14,849 bases of DNA from CAVZRC01 sp052148775 (lineage in GTDB: Bacteria; Planctomycetota; Planctomycetia; Isosphaerales; Isosphaeraceae), in assembly GCA_052148775.1 (NCBI GenBank), contig JBKQHM010000211.1, positions 1-14,849 on the forward strand. The letters run 5' to 3'. The notes under the pieces are model-generated. The model was not told the DNA's origin. It searched no databases and saw only the letters and a list, made by a program, of their open reading frames with translations. How positions within the stretch are numbered: position 1 is the first letter of the stretch; the number at the start of each line of letters is the position of its first letter. Shown one piece after another: positions 8,083 through 14,849 of this stretch. The position numbers and the translations under genes are program-made.

Positions 8083-8187
8083 ACCAAATCTCGAACGGGC
8101 AAACTCGTCGTAAGGCGGGGACGCAAAGCCATGGGGCCCTCAGAACGCATCCGTCGTTCGCGGCTCGCCAGGTTGCCGAAAGACTGT
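8083..8187 (+). ncRNA. Cyclic di-GMP-I (GEMM-I) riboswitch aptamer
   Basis: The conserved GEMM core is visible: GGGCAAAC (8097-8104), a 6-bp hairpin capped by the GNRA tetraloop GTAA (stem 8104-8109 / 8114-8119, loop 8110-8113), GGGACGCAAAGCC (8118-8130), and the closing GGTTGCCGAA (8171-8180). GGCAA (8098-8102) pairs with TTGCC (8173-8177). The second arm folds as GGGCC (8134-8138) with GGCTC (8162-8166), and inside it GAACG (8143-8147) with CGTTC (8155-8159). These are hallmarks of the GEMM-I class, in which a tetraloop docks into the second arm and c-di-GMP binds at the junction. The outer helix is weaker, so the ends are approximate. It lies about 325 bases before the metalloprotease start and probably controls that gene and those after it. 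Confidence 0.85.
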
Positions 8188-8207
8188 GTGATGAGGCCGC
8201 TCATCGT
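8188..8207 (+). promoter_or_regulatory. First hairpin of the riboswitch expression platform
   Basis: GTGATGAG (8188-8195) pairs with CTCATCGT (8200-8207) around GCCG; the inner six pairs are Watson-Crick and the outer two are G-U. It follows directly on the aptamer, where terminator or antiterminator stems usually lie, but has no U-tract. Its role in switching is inference from position. Confidence 0.45.
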
Positions 8208-8220
8208 GAACGGTTCGTCG

Positions 8221-8240
8221 CGGATGGTCGATCCCATCCG
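8221..8240 (+). promoter_or_regulatory. Second hairpin of the leader
   Basis: A perfect 7-bp stem CGGATGG / CCATCCG closes the 6-base loop TCGATC. It lies between the riboswitch and the AAGAGG ribosome-binding-like site at 8261-8266. It could terminate transcription without a U-tract or form part of an alternative pairing; neither can be decided by eye. Confidence 0.45.
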
Positions 8241-8274
8241 TACGTCGGTGACCTGATGTCAAGAGGCTGTCCCC

Positions 8275-8514
8275 GTGAATCCCATTTTCGCTCGCGTGAC
8301 TCCCGGCCGTTCGCCCGCGGGAAGACGGCATCGTTCGTTGAGGGTGCACATCGGTCACGAACGAACTCCCGAGAATGTCTTAGTCGATCTCACGTCGTTG
8401 GACCTGGGGCGGTCGGTCGATCTCGCCTCGGGGGACGACCGGTTCACTGTCGTCGACCGCAAGGCCGGCCATGTCTTCAGCCCGCATTTCAATCGAAATT
8501 GGAGATTGTCATGA
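8275..8514 (+). CDS. Possible 79-residue leader protein upstream of the protease
   Basis: A GTG start at 8275 is preceded by AAGAGG with 8 bases of spacing. The frame stays open until a TGA that overlaps the protease ATG (ATGA, 8511-8514), an arrangement typical of translationally coupled genes. I recognise no family. The first half is Arg/His-rich; the second ('DLTSLDLGRSVDLASGDDRF') looks more protein-like and has stronger third-position GC. No signal peptide or membrane helix is visible. It may be a small regulatory or leader peptide between the riboswitch and the protease, or a chance frame in a long leader. Another in-frame extension, of the protease itself back to 8256, is less likely because it would prefix its N-terminus with unrelated sequence. 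Confidence 0.3.
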   Translation: MNPIFARVTPGRSPAGRRHRSLRVHIGHERTPENVLVDLTSLDLGRSVDLASGDDRFTVVDRKAGHVFSPHFNRNWRLS

Positions 8515-10634
8515 AATCGATTCTTGGTTGGCTCAAGGACCAGCGGTCGGCTCGACCGTCCCGGCGCACTCCATCGCGGAGGAGCCGTCCCATGCTCGAG
8601 TCTCTGGAGTCCCGGGTGGTCCTCTATTCCGCCACGGGCAACGCCTGGATGAACCCCGAAATCATCACGATCAGCTTCGTGCCCGACGGCACGAACCTTG
8701 GTGGCGTCACCAGCAACCTGCAGAGCACGTTCAACAGCAATCCCAACCTGGTCAATCGGTGGGAGAACACGATCCTCCAGGCCGCCCAGGTGTGGGCGCA
8801 GCAGACCAACATCAACTTCGAGGTCGTCCCGGACGATGGCGAGCCCACCGGCGCCGGGGCTGACCAGGAGGGCGATCCCAACTTCGGCGACATCCGGATC
8901 GGCGGCTACAACTTCGGCAGCGGCAACTCGACCTTGGCCTATACCACTTATCCGCCGTCGGCGAACAACTTCTCAATCGCCGGCGACATCGATTTCAACA
9001 CCGGCATGCCCTTCAACATCGGCTCCACCTACGACCTGTTCACGGTCGCGGCCCACGAGGTCGGCCACGCACTGGGCCTGGGCGAGAGCACCGTCAACAG
9101 CGTCATGTACCCCGTCTACGAGGGTGTGAGGAGCGGCCTGGCGTCCGATGACATCGCCGGCATCCGGAGCATTTACAGCGCCGGCTTGCCGCGGACGACG
9201 GACGCCTACCTCGGCCTGAACCTTACCGAGCTCACGGCGGCCAATCTGGATAGCTCGATCAACTTGTCCTCGCTCACCGCCCTGGCGTACAACCTCGACA
9301 TCGCGACCGCCGGCCAGTCGGAATTCTTCAGCGTGGACGTACCGTCGGGGACGAGCGGCACGTTCTCCGTCTCGGCGCAGAGCCTGGGGCTTAGCCTGCT
9401 GACGCCCGAGATCACGGTTTACAACTCCAACCTGCTGCTTCCGACGGTCCTGGGCTCTGCCACAGGCACCGGCTACTCCGGCTCGGACCCCACGGTGAAC
9501 CTGACCGGCGTCACCGCGGGCGAGCGGCTCTATATCAAGGTGCAGGGCGCCAGCACGACGGCGATGGGCACGGGGGACTACGCCCTGGGCATGAGCTTCA
9601 ACAGCGCGGCCGTGGTGCCCACGGAGGCCTCGCCCATCATCGCCTACCCCAACGGCTCCATATTGCAGGGGGGGGGCGGGTCGCCGGATCAGGTGCAGGG
9701 CAATCATGATGTCGACTTCGACGCGGCGCCGACCGTGACCGGCATCAGCCCGGACACGGGCTCCAGTAACGCCGATGGCATCACCAACGTCAACCAGATC
9801 GTCATCAAGGGGATCGGGGCCAGCAACGAGACGGTCATGGTTTACCTCAACGGGACGCTCCTCGGCACGACGACGACGAACAATAACGGTAACTGGTCGT
9901 TCGATAACACGGGGACAGCCCTCGCGGACGGCAACTACAGCCTCACGGCCGCGACGGTCGATTCGCAAGGCAACGTCAGCGCCCTCTCGTATCCCTACGC
10001 GATCACCATCGACACCACCGCTCCGGCGCCGCCGACCATCCTTGGCCTCGCGGGCGGCACCACCGTGACCGGGAACAGCACGACCACCGACGCGGCGGAC
10101 CCGATCCTGTTCGGTACCTCAGTCCCCTACAGTCAGGTCTCGCTGTTTTACGGAACCTTCCAGGTGGGCAGCGTGGTCGCCGACAGCAACGGGAACTGGG
10201 ACTGGACTAACACCTTCGCCACTCCCAGCGTGGGCGTGACCTATACTCTAACTGCACAGGCGACCGACGTCGCGGGCAATGTGAGCAGCCCCTCGGCGAC
10301 TTTCTCCGTAACTCAGGTTTCACCGTCCGGAGCGGCACAGTCCCCGACCGTCTCGAGTGCGAGCCTCTCGGCCGGCAGCATCCTCAGTACCAACGCCGAC
10401 GGATCTTTCAATACCATCGCCACGCCGACCATCAACGGAGCTGCGACGGCGAATACCGAAGTGGCGGTGTTCGATGATGGTGTCGTCATCGGAGTCGCCC
10501 TCGTGGACTCGACGGGAACCTGGTCCTTTACCTGCTCCACACTCTCTACGGTGCGGCAAGAGCTGACTTTCGAGGACATTAACCAGCTCGGCACCTTCAG
10601 TGCTGTGGCTTGCCCCATCACGATCCAGTCGTGA
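8511..10634 (+). CDS. Secreted matrixin-like metalloprotease with PPC-like and Ig-like domains
   Basis: The protein has 707 residues. The ATG at 8511 has GGAG 6 bases upstream. The N-terminus is basic (R/S/P-rich, 11-27) and leads into 'MLESLESRVVLYS' (28-40), the planctomycete-style LEPR/LESR motif of large exported proteins. Residues 45-225 form a metzincin domain: 'AAQVWAQQTNINFEVV' (91-106), zinc motif 'HEVGHALGLGES' (H182, E183, H186), Met-turn 'SVMYP' (M199) and 'SDDIAGIRSIY' (212-222). Position 192 is Glu where metzincins have the third His. Residues 228-366 resemble a PPC-type beta-sandwich. About 407-705 are three Ig-like repeats, each with a 'NGNWSF/TGTWSF' strand. The likely role is extracellular proteolysis or matrix binding. 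The c-di-GMP riboswitch lies upstream. Catalytic activity is uncertain because of E192, although acidic third ligands occur in some zincins. Confidence 0.85.
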   Translation: MKSILGWLKDQRSARPSRRTPSRRSRPMLESLESRVVLYSATGNAWMNPEIITISFVPDGTNLGGVTSNLQSTFNSNPNLVNRWENTILQAAQVWAQQTNINFEVVPDDGEPTGAGADQEGDPNFGDIRIGGYNFGSGNSTLAYTTYPPSANNFSIAGDIDFNTGMPFNIGSTYDLFTVAAHEVGHALGLGESTVNSVMYPVYEGVRSGLASDDIAGIRSIYSAGLPRTTDAYLGLNLTELTAANLDSSINLSSLTALAYNLDIATAGQSEFFSVDVPSGTSGTFSVSAQSLGLSLLTPEITVYNSNLLLPTVLGSATGTGYSGSDPTVNLTGVTAGERLYIKVQGASTTAMGTGDYALGMSFNSAAVVPTEASPIIAYPNGSILQGGGGSPDQVQGNHDVDFDAAPTVTGISPDTGSSNADGITNVNQIVIKGIGASNETVMVYLNGTLLGTTTTNNNGNWSFDNTGTALADGNYSLTAATVDSQGNVSALSYPYAITIDTTAPAPPTILGLAGGTTVTGNSTTTDAADPILFGTSVPYSQVSLFYGTFQVGSVVADSNGNWDWTNTFATPSVGVTYTLTAQATDVAGNVSSPSATFSVTQVSPSGAAQSPTVSSASLSAGSILSTNADGSFNTIATPTINGAATANTEVAVFDDGVVIGVALVDSTGTWSFTCSTLSTVRQELTFEDINQLGTFSAVACPITIQS
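9668..9676 (+). repeat. Run of nine G within the protease gene
   Basis: Nine consecutive G encode part of a Gly linker (about 387-390, 'QGGGGS') between the PPC-like domain and the Ig repeats. Homopolymers of this length are slippage-prone; a one-base change would cut off the Ig repeats but leave the peptidase domain. The frame is open as read. Confidence 0.7.
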
Positions 10635-10647
10635 CCGTGTGATAGGG

Positions 10648-10673
10648 CACTTCGCGGGCGCGTCGAGTTGGTG
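10648..10673 (+). repeat. 26-bp direct repeat, copy 1
   Basis: Matches the copy at 10735-10760 in 23 of 26 bases in the same orientation. It lies 13 bases after the protease stop. The core is GCGTCG(A/G)GTTGGTG preceded by a GC-rich near-palindrome. No transposase is nearby. Confidence 0.75.
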
Positions 10674-10734
10674 TCGAAGCCGGCACCGCTCGACGACGCG
10701 ACCGAGTGGGGACGGAGCCCCTCCTCTGAGAAGA

Positions 10735-10760
10735 CCCTTCGCCGGCGCGTCGGGTTGGTG
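10735..10760 (+). repeat. 26-bp direct repeat, copy 2
   Basis: Second copy, starting 87 bases after the start of copy 1 and ending 28 bases before the surface-protein ATG. It contains the palindrome CGCCGGCG. Similar GC-rich intergenic repeats ending in CGGGTTGGTG are, from memory, scattered in planctomycete genomes; that recollection is not a search result. Confidence 0.75.
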
Positions 10761-10788
10761 CAACTAACAACGACAGGGTCATCACCAA

Positions 10789-13700
10789 ATGATCGCGGGC
10801 ATGCGGAAAGCGAGTGGTCTGCGAGGCTCTCGACTCCCATCGAGGCCGCGGCCGGCACGCCGGAACGAGGTGACGCTACGCGTTGAGCGACTCGAGTCGA
10901 GGACGCTCATGACCGCGTCCGTCGCGGTGAGCCCCGGGGTCGCGCCGGCCTTCGTGCCGAACGAGACCCTGAATGCCGCCATCGAGCTGGGGCATCTGGG
11001 CGCGGGCACGGAGGTCGATGAAGCCGGCTCCCTCGGCAATGGCCCAGCGGGCGCCGCGGATGTGGAGTGGTACACCTTCACGGTCGATCGCCCCGCCCTG
11101 ATCATCGCGAAGCTCGGTCGACAACCGGGCGATTCCTCATTCCAGGGGGTCCTCAGCCTCTTCAACAACGACCCCTATGATTTTGGCGACCCGTACGATC
11201 CGGACGGCCATCGCCTGCTGGATCAAGTCGATGAGCCGGCCGATGGCGGGGTCGCCACGCTCGATCAGCTCCTGGGCCCGGGGACTTACTACCTGGCCGT
11301 CAGCGGCGCCGGCAACGACGATTTCCATCCGCTCCTGGCCGACAGCGGCCTCCCGGGGAGCACGGGTGAATTCGCCTTGCAGATGGTCGTCGACGACCCC
11401 GGGCTGGGGCCGGTGAGCGGCCCCCAGGTCTTGTCGGAGGATCCCGCACCCTATTCCGTCCTCAGCAGTTCTCCCCTCGCGATCCGGATCGACTTCAGCA
11501 GCCCGCTCGATCCCTCGACCTTGATCCCCGGCCAGACGGTGCAGTTGATCTACAGCCCCAGCGGGACATTCGGCCAGGACGCGCAGCAAGTCCCCCTGAA
11601 CTCCTTCGATCCGATCAACTTTTCCTCTGCGGTCGAGGATCCACCTCCCTTTGATCCGGCTTCCGGAACCGTCCAGCACTATGAAGGGATCAACGAGATG
11701 CAACTCTTCCCCGCGAGCCCCCTGGCTCCCGGGTATTACGAAGTCTACCTCGCCGGGCAGAGAGTCGGTGGGTCGGCCGTCGTGGCCGACCTCGATGGAA
11801 ACGCCCTGGATGCGGATCCCAGCAACCCCGACGGTCAGGACTTCTCGTATACCTTCCAGGTCGACGGGGTCGACGGCGTCACGGGCGCCGACGCCTCGGA
11901 CGACACCGCGGCGACCGCCATCCACCTGGGCAACCTGAACTCCGCCGGGCTGGTGCAGGTCTCGGGCGCGATCGGAGTCGACCCATTCGACGCCAACACA
12001 CCTTACAATCCGTTCGATTCCGCAAATCAGGTGAACATGTATGAATTCACCGTTTCCGGGCCGGGCGATTATGCACTGGTGGCCGAGGTCTTCGCCGGCC
12101 GCATCGGCTCGCCGCTCGATCCGGGCGTCAGCCTCTTCGAGCTCGATCCCGCCGATGGCAGCCTCCAGTTCATCGCGGGCAACAACAATACCTACGATCC
12201 CGTGGTGGCGACCGACGGGTATTCGCAGCCGCTGTACACCGACTCCGCCCTGTACGCGAACCTGAAGGCCGGGGTCTATTACCTCGCCGTCGCCGACGGC
12301 TTCAACACACCGTCGCCGCTCGAGGGGTCGCCGCCGGGCAGCCCCGGCGTTTTCGACCCCGATGTCCCGAACAGTGCCCAGAATGGTTTCAGCACGGGGC
12401 CTTACGTGCTGAATGTGCTCGTCCAGCCGACCGCCGATCCCCCGCACGTCGTCTCGACCAGCCCGAGCGATGGGGCGACCCTCTTCCAGCCCCCGACGCA
12501 ACTGACCGTCACGTTCGACGAGCCGGTGAACCTCGCGCAACTGGCCTTCTCGACCTATCTGGTGTCCGGCTCGAGCACCCTCGCGCCGGTCTACATCGAA
12601 GCGGCCGACGGGACCAAGTACTTCCCACGCTTCGAATCTTACGATAGCGCGACCGATCAGGCCACGTTCCTCATGCTGAACGCGTTGCCCGACGGCGATT
12701 ATCAGCTCCACCTCTCCGGGCCCGCCGGGCTGACGGATCTGGGCGGAAATGAGCTCGTCGGCAACGATCCGGACGGCGATTATGTGGTCTCGTTCACGGT
12801 CGAGGCGCCCGCGCGTGGCATGGGTGGGAAGACGCTCGAGTGGCTCGACCAGGAGCCCAACGACACGATCCAGCAGCCCCAGGATCTCGGCGTCCTCTTC
12901 CCGGACGATCTCGCGGCCGGCGTTACCATCACGCGCAACTTCCTCCAGGATCCCGTCCAGGCTCCGCAAGACACCGCGGATGTCTACGAGTTCCAGATCA
13001 TTCAGAGCGGGAGTTTCTTCGTCTCGCTCAATGGCGCCAACCTGCCCGATCACGTCGGCTTGACGCTGATGAATGCTTCGGGGCAGAGCGTACCGATCGA
13101 CTCGATCGGCGGGACCCTGCTCATCGGCCAGCTCGCCCCGGGAACCTATCTGCTGATGGCCGGCGGCTGGGACCGGGATCAGGCGGCCGGGATCGCCTAC
13201 CAGATCTCCTTGCATCTCGAGTCGGCGAACGACAACGCACCGCCCTTGATCTCGGGTCCGGCGCCTGCGGTCGCGATCCGATTTAGCAGCGACGCGCCGC
13301 CCACGTCTCCAACACCACCGCCGCCGGTCACGCCGCCGCCGCCGGTCACGCCGCCGACGACGTTCAGCCCATCGCCGACCGGCACGGACCCCTCGTCGCC
13401 CGTCACGAGCCCGGCTCAGCCGGAGACGACGATCGATCTCCTATCGCGGTCCGAACTTGTCACGGACGTCTCCGCCGGATCGTCGTTGGGCCTGGTCGTC
13501 CTGGCCAATGGCTCGGTCGGCGGTGTGATCGGTTTCGAGGGTGCGCAAGCGGGCTCGGCCCAGCTCACCCAGTCGGCCACTGCCATCTCGCCGTCGTCGG
13601 TAACTTCCGGACTGATCGCGCTCGGTACCTCGTTTCCCTTGCTCGGGCATGGCGAGTTTGGCGGTGACACTCCGCAGGACCCCGCGGGGGTCGATGAGGT

Positions 13701-14256
13701 GATGACAACTGCCGAGGTGGCGCGGGACGACGTCGTCCCTCCTCGACTCACCGAGACGGTGAGCGAGCCGCCGGTGACGCTCCGAGAACCTCCGGCCGAC
13801 GCGGCGATGAGTCACGCTTCGCCGCGAGACGTCCCGATGGCCCCGGAGGACTCATCCCTCGTGGGGGCCGGGCTGGCCGATGATGCCGCCGATTCGCCAT
13901 ACGTCCGGAGCGCGGACCTCTCCGCTGTGCTCGAAGAACACCTCGAGGGGTGCAACTGGGGCCGGGTGTGGTCGTTCGTGATCGCCACCGCCGGTCTGGT
14001 CACGGTGTTGTACGCGAGACGCCGGGGACACCGCCTACGAGCCAAGTGCCAGGGAGAGGTGTCGAGACATGGCCCCCGTTGTCCGTCAACGGATTCCTCA
14101 TCGGGATCCACCCTCGGAACCCTCTCCGGTTCACACTCGACGTTAGTTCAGACGATTCGACGACTCGTCCCGCGGCCCACCCCGACGATTCGTCGAACCC
14201 GGTTTGAGACCGCGACGATTCCTTCAAGACCTCTTCGGGGTGGGAGTGACCGATGA
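10789..14256 (+). CDS. Large multidomain surface protein with C-terminal membrane anchor
   Basis: The protein has 1155 residues. The N-terminus is strongly basic (5-31) and carries 'LRVERLESRTLMTA' (30-43), the same export-type motif as in the protease. Domains, approximate: PPC-like 55-205 ('DVEWYTFTVDRPALI', 'LGPGTYYLAVSG'), SbsA/Big_5-like Ig 212-358 ('PLAIRIDFSSPLDPSTL'), PPC-like 373-545 ('NMYEFTVSGPGDYALVAEV', 'LKAGVYYLAVADG'), Ig-like 552-672 ('TQLTVTFDEPVNLAQL'), PPC-like 686-812 ('DVYEFQIIQSGSFFVSL'). A Pro/Thr-rich linker follows at about 835-880, then a low-complexity region, one transmembrane helix (about 1060-1076, 'WSFVIATAGLVTVLYA') with Arg after it, and a tail of about 78 basic, Ser/Thr-rich residues probably in the cytoplasm. 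This suggests a wall-spanning adhesin or matrix protein; no catalytic motif is seen. The start could instead be the ATG at 10801. It follows the protease by 154 bp and overlaps the kinase gene by 4 bp. Confidence 0.85.
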   Translation: MIAGMRKASGLRGSRLPSRPRPARRNEVTLRVERLESRTLMTASVAVSPGVAPAFVPNETLNAAIELGHLGAGTEVDEAGSLGNGPAGAADVEWYTFTVDRPALIIAKLGRQPGDSSFQGVLSLFNNDPYDFGDPYDPDGHRLLDQVDEPADGGVATLDQLLGPGTYYLAVSGAGNDDFHPLLADSGLPGSTGEFALQMVVDDPGLGPVSGPQVLSEDPAPYSVLSSSPLAIRIDFSSPLDPSTLIPGQTVQLIYSPSGTFGQDAQQVPLNSFDPINFSSAVEDPPPFDPASGTVQHYEGINEMQLFPASPLAPGYYEVYLAGQRVGGSAVVADLDGNALDADPSNPDGQDFSYTFQVDGVDGVTGADASDDTAATAIHLGNLNSAGLVQVSGAIGVDPFDANTPYNPFDSANQVNMYEFTVSGPGDYALVAEVFAGRIGSPLDPGVSLFELDPADGSLQFIAGNNNTYDPVVATDGYSQPLYTDSALYANLKAGVYYLAVADGFNTPSPLEGSPPGSPGVFDPDVPNSAQNGFSTGPYVLNVLVQPTADPPHVVSTSPSDGATLFQPPTQLTVTFDEPVNLAQLAFSTYLVSGSSTLAPVYIEAADGTKYFPRFESYDSATDQATFLMLNALPDGDYQLHLSGPAGLTDLGGNELVGNDPDGDYVVSFTVEAPARGMGGKTLEWLDQEPNDTIQQPQDLGVLFPDDLAAGVTITRNFLQDPVQAPQDTADVYEFQIIQSGSFFVSLNGANLPDHVGLTLMNASGQSVPIDSIGGTLLIGQLAPGTYLLMAGGWDRDQAAGIAYQISLHLESANDNAPPLISGPAPAVAIRFSSDAPPTSPTPPPPVTPPPPVTPPTTFSPSPTGTDPSSPVTSPAQPETTIDLLSRSELVTDVSAGSSLGLVVLANGSVGGVIGFEGAQAGSAQLTQSATAISPSSVTSGLIALGTSFPLLGHGEFGGDTPQDPAGVDEVMTTAEVARDDVVPPRLTETVSEPPVTLREPPADAAMSHASPRDVPMAPEDSSLVGAGLADDAADSPYVRSADLSAVLEEHLEGCNWGRVWSFVIATAGLVTVLYARRRGHRLRAKCQGEVSRHGPRCPSTDSSSGSTLGTLSGSHSTLVQTIRRLVPRPTPTIRRTRFETATIPSRPLRGGSDR

Positions 14257-14849
14257 GTGAACCTGGGAGTCCCGAGGATTGCGAGAGGACCTGGAATATC
14301 CGGTCCTCCGAGCCCAGCTCGGTGGAGGATCGGGCTCAGAAACGCGAGTCGCTCGCCGAACAGCAGACGGATTGGGCGGCGGACTGCCCCGCTCCGCCGA
14401 AACATGATCTGGAGCGGAGGCCGACCGATCCCAAGGCCGACGCCGACGCGGCCAGCCTGCTCGTCGGGGAGATCTTCCGGCGCCGGGAACAGGGCGAACA
14501 GCCCATCGTGGACGACTGCGAGAATCGCTCTCCCGATCCTGGCCGCGCGCTGGGCGACCTGGTGAGGTACCAGGAACTCATCCACTCGCTAGGCGGTGGC
14601 AGACAGCATTCCGCTCGTCGGCTGCGCCTCCCCACGGAGGGGGAGGTGCTCTTCGGTTTTCGTCTCCGCCAGCCGCTGGGCACCGGGGCCTTCGCCAGAG
14701 TGTACCTCGCGGAGCAGCCGGACCTGGCCTGCCGGCAGGTGGTCTTGAAGGTCTCCGCCACCGAGGGGAGCGAGCACCACACCCTCGCCCGGTTGCAGCA
14801 CACCAACATCGTACCCATCTTCTCCGTCCACGAGGATGAGCGGGCCGGG
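14253..14849 (+). CDS. Ser/Thr protein kinase, PknB-like, N-terminal part
   Basis: The gene begins at ATG 14253, overlapping the surface-protein stop (ATGA), and runs off the right edge after 199 codons. Residues 1-130 are hydrophilic and acidic. Part of this (68-104, 'LVGEIFRRREQGEQPIVDDC') resembles the conserved pre-kinase segment of many planctomycete kinases. The kinase domain starts near 135: glycine loop 'LGTGAFARVYLA' (142-153), ATP-binding lysine in 'VVLKVS' (K166), probable helix-C Glu (E174) and 'LARLQHTNIVPIF' (178-190). Catalytic HRD and DFG motifs and any transmembrane or sensor domain lie outside. The 4-bp overlap implies translational coupling to the surface protein, so the Ser/Thr-rich cytoplasmic tail of that protein is a possible substrate. 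That link is inference. Confidence 0.88.
   Translation, partial: MSEPGSPEDCERTWNIRSSEPSSVEDRAQKRESLAEQQTDWAADCPAPPKHDLERRPTDPKADADAASLLVGEIFRRREQGEQPIVDDCENRSPDPGRALGDLVRYQELIHSLGGGRQHSARRLRLPTEGEVLFGFRLRQPLGTGAFARVYLAEQPDLACRQVVLKVSATEGSEHHTLARLQHTNIVPIFSVHEDERAG

Noticed and set aside
8056..8256. 66-codon plus-strand ORF across the riboswitch
   Set aside because: The sequence is explained by conserved RNA structure; the ORF lacks a ribosome-binding site and protein-like composition.
11137..13215. Long 692-codon open frame on the minus strand opposite the surface protein
   Set aside because: The plus-strand frame has recognisable PPC and Ig-like domains, a membrane helix and strong third-position GC. 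The opposite frame has no family resemblance and is a high-GC shadow.
13312..13360. CCG-rich tandem-like bases in the surface protein
   Set aside because: They encode a Pro/Thr linker; the periodicity follows from the PPPVT-type protein repeat and needs no separate DNA element.
1..14849. CRISPR arrays, tRNA or rRNA genes, insertion sequences
   Set aside because: I found no regularly spaced repeats, cloverleaf-type sequences, rRNA motifs or transposase genes.

Overview
The window is GC-rich and densely coded. It most resembles a planctomycete, probably of the Isosphaeraceae/Isosphaerales group. The evidence is high GC at third codon positions, two large secreted proteins that begin with a basic 'LE-x-LESR-x-L' N-terminus, a NIPSNAP/ThuA-type secreted protein, and a PknB-like kinase with a long N-terminal extension. 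The taxonomic call is inference from gene style; no rRNA or tRNA is present.

Left half (1-5143, all minus strand, transcribed right to left): a four-gene block. It starts with a MatB-like malonyl-CoA synthetase (3626-5143), followed by a MatC-like dicarboxylate permease (2281-3555), a class I/II aminotransferase (1041-2231) and the N-terminal part of a YdiJ/GlcD-type FAD-linked oxidase that leaves the window at base 1. Uptake of a C3/C4 dicarboxylate and its activation to a CoA thioester is the simplest reading. How the aminotransferase and the oxidase fit is not settled by the sequence.

Middle (5144-8510): a divergent intergenic region with a GTAG-type REP-like hairpin and a good sigma70-like promoter. 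It leads into a 777-residue exported protein made of two NIPSNAP-like domains, a metallo-beta-lactamase-fold domain lacking its zinc-binding motifs, and a ThuA-like domain. A perfect 9-bp hairpin follows its stop codon. Then comes a 750-bp region without a firm protein gene, whose second half holds a convincing cyclic-di-GMP-I (GEMM-I) riboswitch on the plus strand, two further hairpins and a doubtful small ORF.

Right half (8511-14849, plus strand): a matrixin-like secreted metalloprotease with Ig-like repeats whose third zinc ligand is Glu instead of His; a 154-bp gap with two copies of a 26-bp direct repeat; a 1155-residue multidomain surface protein with a C-terminal transmembrane anchor; and, overlapping its stop codon by 4 bp, the start of a Ser/Thr protein kinase that runs off the right edge. 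The layout suggests a second-messenger-controlled extracellular module: c-di-GMP sensed in the leader RNA, a secreted protease and a large anchored surface protein as outputs, and a kinase co-expressed with them.
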